In this document: piece after piece, positions 1-7,050 of the stretch
Position numbering within the stretch: position 1 is the first letter of the stretch
Layout: every line of letters begins with the position of its first letter
Assembly (NCBI RefSeq): GCF_020748185.1
Contig: NZ_JAHZMO010000027.1
Coordinates: 1 to 43,668 of the forward strand
Direction of reading: 5' to 3'
Source: Terrisporobacter petrolearius
GTDB lineage: Bacteria; Bacillota; Clostridia; Peptostreptococcales; Peptostreptococcaceae
DNA: 43,668 nucleotides
Made by a program: the position numbers and the translations under genes
The notes under the pieces: generated by a model
Seen by the model: the letters and a program-made list of their open reading frames with translations, nothing else
The model's database searches: none
What the model was told of the DNA's origin: nothing

Positions 1-155
1 GTAGAACAACAGTTGAAGAAGTAAAAGGAAATACTAAGTTTATGAATACTTACAAATTATATAGAGATAAAAAAATAAGTAAAAGTGATATAGCAAAAAT
101 TTGTAACATGAGTAGAACAACAGTATACAAATATTTAGAATTATTGGAAGGCTAG
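1..155 (+). CDS. Serine resolvase, C-terminal part (cut by window edge)
   Basis: This is the last 50 codons of a small serine recombinase; the first complete codon begins at base 3 and the stop is at 153-155. The visible part is the C-terminal helix-turn-helix (KISKSDIAKICNMSRTTVYKY) that binds res subsites. It differs from the full resolvase at 6288-6893 by only 3 of 155 bases, one of them changing Lys to Arg, at an offset of exactly 6738 bp. The catalytic domain lies outside the window, so I cannot say whether the gene is intact. Homology stops abruptly near the stop codon, where the downstream DNA becomes only loosely similar. Confidence 0.85.
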   Translation, partial: RTTVEEVKGNTKFMNTYKLYRDKKISKSDIAKICNMSRTTVYKYLELLEG

Positions 156-176
156 AAATATCTAGTCTTTTTTTAT
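152..176 (+). terminator. Hairpin overlapping the resolvase stop codon
   Basis: CTAGA and TCTAG pair across the stop codon and are followed by a T-rich run. The same arrangement follows the second resolvase copy at 6890-6914. The stem is only 5 bp, so termination would be weak. Confidence 0.5.
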
Positions 177-278
177 TTACTTAGAATCAACATGAACAGT
201 ATGTATAGGGGGGGTGTTCTATAAATTAATATTAATTGCTAGAGTGAAAAGTAGCGTAGTACTTCTATTTCTACACAG

Positions 279-305
279 CGTCTCTAAATCAATTCTAAGA
301 GGTCA
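279..305 (+). repeat. Dispersed element repeat, copy A
   Basis: CGTCTCTAAATC followed by TCTAAGAGGTCA. It shares the outer GTCT...GAGGTCA pattern and the AAATC core with the copy at 412-441. Confidence 0.6.
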
Positions 306-411
306 AAATATAATGTAATAATCAATATTTACAATAATATTTGGGATTATGAAGTTGGGCAAGATTAAATATAAATAGCAAATGATAAAACATACATGAG
401 AGAAATTACAA

Positions 412-441
412 CGTCTCTAAATCGCTTATACGAGGTCATAA
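412..441 (+). repeat. Dispersed element repeat, copy B
   Basis: CGTCTCTAAATCGCTTATAC followed by GAGGTCATAA. It is the closest relative of the copy at 4392-4416, sharing AAATCGCTTA and GGTCAT. It lies just upstream of a candidate promoter. Confidence 0.6.
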
Positions 442-449
442 TTATATGA

Positions 450-478
450 TTGACATAATAAAAAGATAATTTTATGTT
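450..478 (+). promoter_or_regulatory. Candidate sigma-A promoter in noncoding DNA
   Basis: TTGACA is followed after 17 bases by TATGTT. There is no good reading frame for 600 bases downstream, so if active it would make a noncoding transcript across the region of inverted repeats at 563-602. In plasmids such RNAs often control copy number; that role is only a suggestion here. Confidence 0.4.
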
Positions 479-721
479 AAGAGGGAGTATTATAAAATTT
501 GAGTTATAGAACAGATCAACAACAGTTGCAGAAGTGTTGTATAAGAGTTACTTAACAATTTGAATCGGTTAGAAGTTCCATTCTCAACTTTCCGATTGGA
601 ACTAGAAAGATTATAAATAATAGGTATATAGCTAAGTTATAAATGATTAAGCAGCCATTACTATTTTTTCTATAAACCTCCTTATTTTTAGAGGATATAA
701 CACAAAGGGAATGAAATTTTA

Positions 722-752
722 AAGTCTACAATTCAGTTTAAATCAGTTGAAA
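722..752 (+). repeat. Dispersed element repeat, diverged copy E
   Basis: GTCTACAATTCAGTTTAAAT followed by CAGTTG. It closely matches 7051-7079 near the other end of the element. Here it is joined directly to TAAGTGTTTTACTTCTATAT, which at the other end lies after the recombinase-like gene (from about 8200). Confidence 0.55.
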
Positions 753-896
753 AGTAAGTGTTTTACTTCTATATTTTCATCAAAAAAATTAACAGAATGA
801 AATAAGCTTTAAAATACAACTTTTTTACGGTAGTTGTAGGGAGTAAAGTCTACGTGTAGACCTTTAATGTATACATGAAATTTACTTTAATATCAA

Positions 897-923
897 TGTG
901 GATTAACTATGTATTAATCCACA
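897..923. promoter_or_regulatory. Inverted repeat TGTGGATTAA / TTAATCCACA
   Basis: Perfect 10-bp arms separated by 7 bases, upstream of the GIY-YIG-like gene. The core GGATTAA is shared with the 15-bp inverted repeat upstream of the replication gene (1948-1988), suggesting a common operator. It could instead be a simple hairpin. Confidence 0.5.
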
Positions 924-990
924 CAAACCAGTTATTTCAATGGTTACACTTGAATTTATTATTCTAATATGATACTATATAAACAGGTTT

Positions 991-1050
991 AAAATATGAA
1001 AAATTTTCCATATAACGATTTGTTATATGTTTATATAGATATCATATTTT
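991..1050 (+). promoter_or_regulatory. Structured 5' leader of the GIY-YIG-like gene
   Basis: Nested perfect pairings: AAAATATGA (991-999) with TCATATTTT (1042-1050), and inside it CATATAAC (1009-1016) with GTTATATG (1022-1029). The outer stem ends 2-3 bases before an AAAGGGGGA ribosome-binding sequence. This could limit translation or mark an operator. Confidence 0.4.
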
Positions 1051-1105
1051 GAAAGGGGGATAGTTGAAAATAAAAATTACAAATATAAAAAAATGGGGGT
1101 ATTAC

Positions 1106-1771
1106 ATGGAAAAAGCATATGTATATGTGAGAAATTGGAACTTATTAGAATATGATTTAGAGGTATTAGCAAAATATGATTTAAAAAAAATGAATTATTG
1201 GTACATAGGTAGTACAAGCGAAAGTTTAGAAAATAGAGACTGTAAATTCAAATACCAGATGATTAAGCAACAAGATTTAGAAACTGAAAATGGTGACCAC
1301 TACAACAACAATAAGACACGTATTTTCATCAATAATTTAATTATATTTTATAGAACTGAATTGAAACTAAGTGAAAATGATATAGATCAATTAGTATTTA
1401 ACCATTATGAAACAATAGAAGTAGATTTAAATTATATTGAGGAATTGAAAGTATATGAACATCAATTATTAGAATCTAAGGTAATAGAACAATATATGTT
1501 AATATCAAATTTTAATAAGCAATATAAGGTATTATCTACAAAAGACGGATATATGAAAATTGAACAAGATAACACAAAAGTATTAGCTCTTGGAAAAGAT
1601 AATAGACCTGATGAATTTAGTAGTACTATTGAATTAAAGTTTGATGTTGATACAACAACAAACACAATAAATAAAACTCTTAATATACCAACAGAATTAG
1701 AAAAAATTCATGGATATTTGAAACAATATATTAAACAATTGCAACAAGATGATATAATAAAAGAGAAATGA
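1106..1771 (+). CDS. GIY-YIG endonuclease-like protein
   Basis: A 221-residue protein. The N-terminus has YVYV followed about 25 residues later by YWYIGSTSESLENR, which resembles the two strands and following helix of the GIY-YIG fold, including the conserved Arg of the helix. Around residues 130-150 a Glu-containing stretch (ESKVIEQYMLI) followed by KQYKVLS resembles the metal-binding Glu helix and final strand of these nucleases. The first motif is YVY rather than GIY and the spacing is unusually long, so the call is tentative. I chose ATG 1106, preceded by GGGGG at 6 bases; an upstream TTG at 1064 also has a GGGGGA sequence and would add 14 residues. It is the first gene of the element after the noncoding block. 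GIY-YIG proteins on mobile DNA serve as homing, restriction or repair nucleases; which applies here is unknown. Confidence 0.5.
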   Translation: MEKAYVYVRNWNLLEYDLEVLAKYDLKKMNYWYIGSTSESLENRDCKFKYQMIKQQDLETENGDHYNNNKTRIFINNLIIFYRTELKLSENDIDQLVFNHYETIEVDLNYIEELKVYEHQLLESKVIEQYMLISNFNKQYKVLSTKDGYMKIEQDNTKVLALGKDNRPDEFSSTIELKFDVDTTTNTINKTLNIPTELEKIHGYLKQYIKQLQQDDIIKEK

Positions 1772-1779
1772 ACAGTAAA

Positions 1780-1811
1780 AAACACTCAAAGTTTGGCGAC
1801 CCAGAGTGTTT
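1780..1811 (+). terminator. Hairpin after the GIY-YIG-like gene
   Basis: AAACACTC pairs with GAGTGTTT across a 16-base loop, 8 bases after the stop codon. There is no clear T run, so it may be an RNA 3' end structure rather than an efficient terminator. Confidence 0.4.
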
Positions 1812-1947
1812 AAATTCTAAAAAATAAAAGGCATCAACTAAAAAATGTTATTTTAGGTAATTTATTAAATATTTGAACGGTAATTCAAGTATTTATATCC
1901 TTAAATTTTATTACTTTTATATTCAATATTATATTTATATTATATCA

Positions 1948-1988
1948 TACATGGATTAATATATTCAATTCTAATATTAATCCATGTA
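1948..1988. promoter_or_regulatory. 15-bp inverted repeat upstream of the replication gene
   Basis: TACATGGATTAATAT and ATATTAATCCATGTA are perfectly complementary with an 11-base spacer. It lies 46 bases before the start codon of the replication-initiator-like gene. Its GGATTAA core recurs at 897-923. Autoregulation by the initiator is a reasonable but untested reading. Confidence 0.55.
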
Positions 1989-2034
1989 AAAAGTTGATCC
2001 CTTTTCAAAAACTATAAACTGAAAAGGAGAAAAT

Positions 2035-3018
2035 ATGAGTACATACAAAAGAGTTGCAATTATAGATGAAAACGGAAACGTAGATGAAAGAGTTATAGGA
2101 AAAAATGAGGAATTAGTTAACAAAAGAGTTTATTCAGATAAAGAAAAATATTTTATTAATCAAAATGACGAATTAAGAAAAGAAACTCAATTACTAGGAG
2201 GTTATATTCATATGTACTATGTTAAGAATGAGTTATTATTTAATGACATTGGCTTAGATCCTTCTACTGTATCGAGATTAATATATTTAGCTACTTACAT
2301 TAATTATAATAACAAAAAAGCTAATTTATTAGTAAAATATGGACAACACAAAGAAGTTATAGCAATGACAAAAGCAGATATTAGGGACGTGATGAATTTA
2401 AGTAAAAGTACATTTAATGAATTCATCACGGAATTGAGGGAAAGAAGTATATTACTTGAATTAGATAATAAATTCTATATAAACAATAAATACTTTGAGC
2501 GAGGTTCAATGAGTAACAAATGCGTTGATGAAGTTAAACTAAACAATGAATATACTAGAATTTTCATAAATACAACGAGGGAATTATATAGAGGTTCTTC
2601 GAGCAGGCAACATAAACATTTAGGTTACGTTTTTAAATTAATACCATTTTTAAATTATTCAAGAAACATACTTACATACAATACAGAAGAAACTAATTTT
2701 TCAGATATGGAATTTATAGGATTGAAAGGAGTATGTGAATTATTAGGAGTAAATGGAAATAAAGGTAATGACAAAAAACTAGAAAAACAATTACTTAAAT
2801 TAAAAGTAAATATAGCAAATAAAGATTATTACATATTTAAGCATATTGTAAGTTACGGTGAGAGCGAAGCTACAACATATGATTATTTTGTTATGAATCC
2901 AAGAATAACTTGGAGGGGAAAAGAACTTGACGACTTCAATAAAGCTATTGAGGGATTATCATTTAGAGAGAATACAGAAGTTAAGTCGAAAAAAATTAAA
3001 AAAGTAATATATAAATAA
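2035..3018 (+). CDS. Replication initiator-like protein (winged helix)
   Basis: A 327-residue protein. Residues about 110-160 (ADIRDVMNLSKSTFNEFITE, then LLELDNKFYINNKYFERG) form a winged-helix pattern with the 'INxKYxxRG' ending seen in Firmicute plasmid and phage replication proteins. A second similar ending, FVMNPRITWRG, occurs near residue 290, suggesting two winged-helix units. The start ATG 2035 has AAAAGGAGA 5 bases upstream. The gene is preceded by a 15-bp inverted repeat and followed by a terminator and two identical palindromes spaced 31 bp. This arrangement fits an initiator beside its binding sites. I cannot name the Rep family. A phage-type transcription regulator is the main alternative. 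Confidence 0.55.
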   Translation: MSTYKRVAIIDENGNVDERVIGKNEELVNKRVYSDKEKYFINQNDELRKETQLLGGYIHMYYVKNELLFNDIGLDPSTVSRLIYLATYINYNNKKANLLVKYGQHKEVIAMTKADIRDVMNLSKSTFNEFITELRERSILLELDNKFYINNKYFERGSMSNKCVDEVKLNNEYTRIFINTTRELYRGSSSRQHKHLGYVFKLIPFLNYSRNILTYNTEETNFSDMEFIGLKGVCELLGVNGNKGNDKKLEKQLLKLKVNIANKDYYIFKHIVSYGESEATTYDYFVMNPRITWRGKELDDFNKAIEGLSFRENTEVKSKKIKKVIYK

Positions 3019-3025
3019 AAATTAG

Positions 3026-3060
3026 AGCTGATATGTGTTAACACCATATTAGCTTTTTTA
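3026..3060 (+). terminator. Terminator after the replication gene
   Basis: AGCTGATATG pairs with CATATTAGCT (one G-T pair) and is followed by TTTTTT. Confidence 0.75.
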
Positions 3061-3647
3061 TATTTTAATTCAATTATTTCCCAAATTTATATTATCTTCA
3101 TGGTAACTTTTTTCCTATAATTTCCTTAAAAATGACATTTACCGTAATTCTACGGTCAAATTGTATTTCCCACCGTAATTCTACGGTCACTTTAAAATGC
3201 CAATGAGTGTTGATATTTCAACGATAAGCTAACTTTTTCTAATTTCATTAGTTATTATTATTAGTCAGCCAGTTTTATTACAATTAAACCTATGGTCGAT
3301 TAATTTCCAACAAGATTAACCTTTTTCATCAATTAAATATATAAACTCTTAAATAACACAAGCTACTAACTATGTTTGTACTTTTAGATGCAAAAGTGTT
3401 ATTGCTACCGCATTCAAAAACATCACCAAAGCAACAAATATATTTTGTATCAGCTTATAAAGACTTTGGTTCTGTTTGTGAATTTTGGTATATGAGTTAT
3501 TGGTTATTAATACAAAAGTTGACTATTTAGGAAACATGTATATTATGAAAAAGAACCATTTAAAAGTTAGTATATGAAGCTAAAAAGTTTTACAATTAAA
3601 AATATGGTATCATTATTTTACTATAAAAATATAAGGAGTTTATTAAT
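3061..3647. other. Noncoding gap downstream of the replication gene
   Basis: About 590 bases. It holds the paired palindromes at 3141-3187, possibly an origin or operator region, and an unsupported 52-codon frame at 3372-3530 without a ribosome-binding site. No other gene is visible. Confidence 0.5.
3141..3187. repeat. Two identical palindromes 31 bp apart
   Basis: ACCGTAATTCTACGGT occurs at 3141-3156 and 3172-3187, each with 6-bp arms around ATTC. The centre-to-centre distance is 31 bp, about three helical turns, so both face the same side of DNA. This suits a cooperative dimeric DNA-binding protein such as an initiator or partition protein. Confidence 0.65.
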
Positions 3648-4202
3648 ATGGAAGATTTGTTATGTATTGGGATAGGGATTGTAGGAGCTGCACTAGATAA
3701 AAGGATCTGTGAAAAGTGTGGTAAAGAAAAAAGTAGAGAAATTTCAATTGATGATATTACAAAATCTATTCCTAAAGAAATGCTAGAATATTGGAATGAG
3801 AAAGAACTAGTGGGTGAAATTTTGGGGAATGCGTGTACTTCTACTGATTTAGATGAAGTATATGATAGCTTTATCTATAGTGAAAGTAAGTCGATGAGGG
3901 AAAAAACTAGAATTTGTAAGAACTGTTTTGATAATTCTTTAAGAAGATTGAAAGATAAATTTGATGATGCATATATCAATATGAATCAAGTTCAAACATA
4001 TCCATCTACATATAAAAAAGCAATTAACCTTGATACGTGTGTAAAGCCTAAAGTAGAGACTTATTCTATGTATGGTGGGAAGTGGAATACTATTAATATT
4101 ATGAAATTTTGGGCTTGGTATAATGGATACGATACTATATATAATATTACTTATAATTATGATGGTAAGAAAGTTACAGGGGTATTTGCTAAGAGAAAAT
4201 AA
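3648..4202 (+). CDS. Unknown element protein with two CxxC pairs
   Basis: A 184-residue protein I do not recognise. After a hydrophobic N-terminus (LLCIGIGIVGAAL) comes CEKCGKEK near residue 21 and CKNC near residue 91, which together could bind one zinc ion. The C-terminal third is rich in Tyr, Trp and Asn (YGGKWNTINIMKFWAWYNGY). The start ATG has AAGGAG 9 bases upstream. It stands alone between the replication region and the convergent lipoprotein gene. A role in element maintenance is possible but nothing in the sequence shows it. Confidence 0.6.
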   Translation: MEDLLCIGIGIVGAALDKRICEKCGKEKSREISIDDITKSIPKEMLEYWNEKELVGEILGNACTSTDLDEVYDSFIYSESKSMREKTRICKNCFDNSLRRLKDKFDDAYINMNQVQTYPSTYKKAINLDTCVKPKVETYSMYGGKWNTINIMKFWAWYNGYDTIYNITYNYDGKKVTGVFAKRK

Positions 4203-4391
4203 TAACTTAGTAATATTCTGTTGAACTTTTAAAATATGAGCGATTAGGATAAAACGACTAATAGATAAATTAAATATTAAAAGGTGTATAAATGTTGAAA
4301 TTCCAATGTTATAGTAATTTATTTAATGGCGACTAATTAGGGGATTATTACTTAAAAATGAGAAATTAGGGTTTACTATTTAAAAATTAAA

Positions 4392-4416
4392 CCGTCTATA
4401 AATCGCTTACAGACGG
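4392..4416. repeat. Dispersed element repeat, copy C, with inverted repeat
   Basis: CCGTCT and AGACGG flank ATAAATCGCTTAC. This copy has perfect 6-bp arms and matches copy B at 412-441 in its core and in the following GGTCATAA. It lies between two convergent genes, where it could also act as a weak terminator. Confidence 0.6.
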
Positions 4417-4446
4417 TCATAAAATATAGATACTTAGGGATTATTT

Positions 4447-4956
4447 TTAATCTGTGTATACTTCTGCATACTTGCTAATTAGGTCAACTGTATAATGATT
4501 ACCACCTATGTAATATGAGTAATTATTTATCTTTATATTGTCCATATTTTTATCTTTACTTACTGTAGTTTCTATATTTAAAGATTTATTACCTTCAAGC
4601 GATCCCATTTCTTGTCCTTCTGCTGAAACTATCATATCTCCATTTTTATCATAAACAAAAAAACTAGGTGTAATAATTCTTACTGTTTTATTAGAGTTAT
4701 TTGTAACCTTAACTTTTAAATAATAAGAATCATCTCCGTCATATCTAGAATTTTTATCAAGTTTTAATTCTGAAAATGATAAAACGTTATACTCTTTAAA
4801 TTTATTATTTGAACTTTCATTGTTACTACTTTTTTCAGTTGTATTATTGGTATCGCTTGAGTTAGAATTACTTTGATTACTTTGACAACCAGCTAATAAT
4901 GAGATACTGACAAGTGATACTAAAAACAAATACAATATTTTTCTACAAACTTTCAT
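4447..4956 (-). CDS. Secreted lipoprotein, DUF4352/FxLYD-like
   Basis: A 169-residue protein. The N-terminus is a lipoprotein signal peptide: basic start, hydrophobic stretch, then the lipobox LLAGC near residue 23. A Ser/Asn-rich linker of about 25 residues follows. The rest (YYLKVKVTNNSNKTVRIITPSFFVYDKNG) resembles the immunoglobulin-like beta-sandwich of DUF4352/FxLYD lipoproteins common in Clostridia. It would be anchored on the outer face of the membrane. It is transcribed against its neighbours and has its own ribosome-binding site (AGGAG on the minus strand). Its role on a mobile element is unknown; surface exclusion or stress functions are guesses. Confidence 0.75.
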   Translation of the reverse strand: MKVCRKILYLFLVSLVSISLLAGCQSNQSNSNSSDTNNTTEKSSNNESSNNKFKEYNVLSFSELKLDKNSRYDGDDSYYLKVKVTNNSNKTVRIITPSFFVYDKNGDMIVSAEGQEMGSLEGNKSLNIETTVSKDKNMDNIKINNYSYYIGGNHYTVDLISKYAEVYTD

Positions 4957-5108
4957 AATAAATACTCCTTTTCTAAAATTTAACTTATAAATTTACAATT
5001 CTTTTCTTATATGAAAAAATCCTTTATTTAAAATAAGTATTTAAAGTGAAATGATTTAGTATTACACTTGTATTATGGAAGTACTACATAAGAGGAGATT
5101 TTAAATAT

Positions 5109-5624
5109 ATGGATATAAATTATATAAATGAGTTACTAAAACAAGGGAAAACAGTTAAGGAAATTAGAGAAATTATAGGATATACAGAGAAAAAATTTCA
5201 AAAGGAAGTTAAAAGCTTAGGATATAAATTTGACCAGAAGCTGAAGCAATATATAAATACTAATAATACAAATGAAGTTGTAAACACAAGTGATTTCAAT
5301 AGTAATACACTTTGTAATACGGAGCGTAATACAGATATTATTGATAATGTAGATAAGGAAAACTTGAATTTTATCGGTGAAAATATAGAACTACTAAAAG
5401 AAATATTAATGTATTACAAACGTAACAAGGAAAGTAATACAAACAATAATGGAATAGTTATAGACCTAATTGACGATAAGCATAAGGGTAATGATAAACC
5501 AAAGAGTATAAGAGTTAATTATTTTGTGTGGGAAGAGTGGAAAAAGTTTACTAGTAAAAGTAATTTTAGTAGTAAGGATCTAATAAGTATGGCTTTGAAA
5601 GAATTTTTACAAAAGTATAAATAA
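5109..5624 (+). CDS. HTH plus ribbon-helix-helix-like DNA-binding protein
   Basis: A 171-residue protein. Residues 1-40 (LLKQGKTVKEIREIIGYTEKKFQKEVKSLG) look like a helix-turn-helix. An Asn/Thr-rich linker of about 70 residues follows. The C-terminal 45 residues begin with a short strand (KSIRVNYFV), then helix, turn, helix (WEEWKKF...SSKDLISMALKEFL), the pattern of a ribbon-helix-helix domain such as CopG or ParG. The start ATG has AGAGGAGA upstream. It has a clear terminator and stands alone. Two DNA-binding modules on one chain suit a partition or copy-control protein. I see no ParA-type ATPase in the window. Confidence 0.6.
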   Translation: MDINYINELLKQGKTVKEIREIIGYTEKKFQKEVKSLGYKFDQKLKQYINTNNTNEVVNTSDFNSNTLCNTERNTDIIDNVDKENLNFIGENIELLKEILMYYKRNKESNTNNNGIVIDLIDDKHKGNDKPKSIRVNYFVWEEWKKFTSKSNFSSKDLISMALKEFLQKYK

Positions 5625-5681
5625 AGTTAATTAATTTATGTGGAATTTAAGAAGTGTTAGAAAAATAATGATTAAAAATAC

Positions 5682-5713
5682 AGCCATTAGGCATTTGCTT
5701 AGTGGCTTTTGTT
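5682..5713 (+). terminator. Terminator after the HTH/RHH gene
   Basis: AGCCATTA pairs with TAGTGGCT around a short loop and is followed by TTTT. Confidence 0.65.
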
Positions 5714-5866
5714 ATGCAAAAAAATGGTGAGAGAAATAAAAAAGTTATTACAATGAGCGTGAAAAGGGAGGTATATGTAGTGATGTAGAGATAGGACACT
5801 AAAAGTGTTATAAAAAAATAAAAATAATCTATCATAAGTTGAGACTTAAAAAAGGAGGTGAAAAGT

Positions 5867-6034
5867 ATGACAAAATGGGAGAAAATTATAGCAATTGCAA
5901 GTTTAGTTGTAGGGATTATTGGGATAATGGCTACTTGTATATCAATTGCTCAAGTTGCAGTGGGGGAGGATAAAGTTGTAGAACCTACGAAACAAATAAT
6001 TATATTAGGAGATGTTAATATCGCTAAGAAATAG
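5867..6034 (+). CDS. Small membrane peptide, 55 residues
   Basis: Encoded by a frame too short for usual gene callers, but with a near-perfect AAAGGAGGTG 5 bases before ATG. The peptide has one predicted membrane helix (about residues 7-30, IIAIASLVVGIIGIMATCISIA), then a polar tail ending in AKK. I do not recognise it. Small single-span peptides on plasmids and prophages are often type I toxins, holin-like toxins or membrane regulators. It lies between the HTH/RHH gene and the res site. Antisense transcription could not be judged from sequence alone. Confidence 0.6.
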   Translation: MTKWEKIIAIASLVVGIIGIMATCISIAQVAVGEDKVVEPTKQIIILGDVNIAKK

Positions 6035-6100
6035 TTTTGGAATATATATAAATGGTGAGATAATTACACAATATTACACTAGTTTATAAAGTTAAATAAA

Positions 6101-6280
6101 AATGTACATGAAAACACTTGTTATCGTGTACATTATGAAGTGATTGAAATATAATTCGATTTTAGGATAATTTCAACGTTTATTCAATACAGAAGTGTTC
6201 ATGAAAACAAATAACCTTTTTGTGTACAAATGGGGGAAAGTATGCTATTCTATAATTAAGAATTGTACATGAAAGGGGTA
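6101..6280. promoter_or_regulatory. Putative res recombination site of the resolvase
   Basis: Three related subsites precede the resolvase gene. Subsite one is 6101-6134, with perfect outer arms AATGTACA / TGTACATT. Subsite two is 6196-6228, beginning TGTTCATGAAAACA and ending TGTACA. Subsite three begins TGTACATGAAA at 6264. All carry TGTWCATGAAA in the same orientation. Serine resolvases typically bind three such subsites just upstream of their own gene. A TATAAT at 6251-6256 sits inside the array, so the resolvase probably represses itself. Confidence 0.65.
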
Positions 6281-6287
6281 AATAGAT

Positions 6288-6893
6288 ATGAACAAAATAT
6301 ATGGTTATGCGAGATGTAGTACAAATGAAAGTAAACAAGATATAAATAGACAGATAAGAGAACTAATAGAACTAGGAGCAACAAAGGAAACAATATATAA
6401 AGAATATCAAAGTGGTACTAAAATAAATAGAGTTGAACTAAATAGATTACTAGATACAGTACAACAAGGTGACACAATAGTTGTAACTGAAGTTAGTAGA
6501 ATAAGCAGAAGTACAAAGCAACTAATAGATATTATTGATTTAGTTAAGGAAAAAAAGCTTAAACTTGTAATTAAAAATAGCTTAACAGTAGATTGTACTA
6601 ATGGGGAACTTGATCCAATGACAAAAGCATTTATTCAAATATCAGGAGTATTTGCAGAGTTAGAACGTAACATGATAAGTGAACGAGTTAAAAGTGGAAT
6701 GGATAATGCAAAAGATAAAGGAAAACAAATAGGTAGAAGTAAAACAACAGTTGAAGAAGTAAAAGGAAATACTAAGTTTATGAATACTTACAAATTATAT
6801 AGAGATAAAAAAATAAGTAAAAGTGATATAGCAAAAATTTGTAACATGAGTAGAACAACAGTATACAAATATTTAGAACTATTAGAAGGCTAG
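6288..6893 (+). CDS. Serine resolvase
   Basis: A 201-residue small serine recombinase, close to the usual 180-200. The catalytic region is intact: YARCS with the nucleophilic Ser at residue 11 and Arg 9, and the EVSRISRSTKQL stretch carrying the conserved Arg. A long helix (FAELERNMISERVKSGM) leads to the C-terminal helix-turn-helix (SKSDIAKICNMSRTTVYKY). It would resolve plasmid multimers or cointegrates at the adjacent res-like site. ATG 6288 has AAAGGGGT upstream. A second copy of its 3' end lies at 1-155 in direct orientation. Recombination between the copies would release a 6738-bp circle. Confidence 0.92.
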   Translation: MNKIYGYARCSTNESKQDINRQIRELIELGATKETIYKEYQSGTKINRVELNRLLDTVQQGDTIVVTEVSRISRSTKQLIDIIDLVKEKKLKLVIKNSLTVDCTNGELDPMTKAFIQISGVFAELERNMISERVKSGMDNAKDKGKQIGRSKTTVEEVKGNTKFMNTYKLYRDKKISKSDIAKICNMSRTTVYKYLELLEG

Positions 6894-6914
6894 AATTAAT
6901 CTAGTCTTTTTATT
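6890..6914 (+). terminator. Hairpin overlapping the resolvase stop codon
   Basis: CTAGA and TCTAG pair across the stop codon and precede CTTTTTATTTT, as at 152-176. Confidence 0.5.
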
Positions 6915-7050
6915 TTCATTAGAATCGAATTTAAACGGTCATGTGGAGGGGGTATTTTATATTTTTTACTGAAATTATAAGCAATAGATTAACTAAGTAC
7001 TTATACTTCTACACGACAAAGGATAAATTACTCAAGTGTAAAATTAGAAA

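Larger units (their letters stand above)
177..1052. other. Long noncoding block of the mobile element with repeats
   Basis: About 880 bases without a convincing gene. It holds two copies of a 27-30 bp dispersed repeat, a third relative near 722, a consensus-like promoter at 450-478, overlapping inverted repeats at 563-602, and segments similar to 6900-7080 and 8200-8320 near the other end of the element. The order of these segments matches the other end, except that a tyrosine-recombinase-like gene present there (7162-8199) is absent here. This could be an origin, a recombination region or a remnant; the sequence does not decide. Confidence 0.6.

Noticed and set aside
563..602. H-type pseudoknot
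   Set aside because: The arms interleave, but there is no base between the 3' arms to span the first stem, so both stems are unlikely to form together; treated as alternative hairpins.
3372..3530. A 52-codon plus-strand frame (MFVLLDAKVLLLPHSKTSP...)
   Set aside because: No ribosome-binding site, no recognisable domain and located in a decayed-looking gap; it could be a remnant but I cannot support it.
4271..4336. Tiny frame with AAGGTG in front (MLKFQCYSNLFNGD)
   Set aside because: Only 14 codons and no gene follows on that strand that it could lead.
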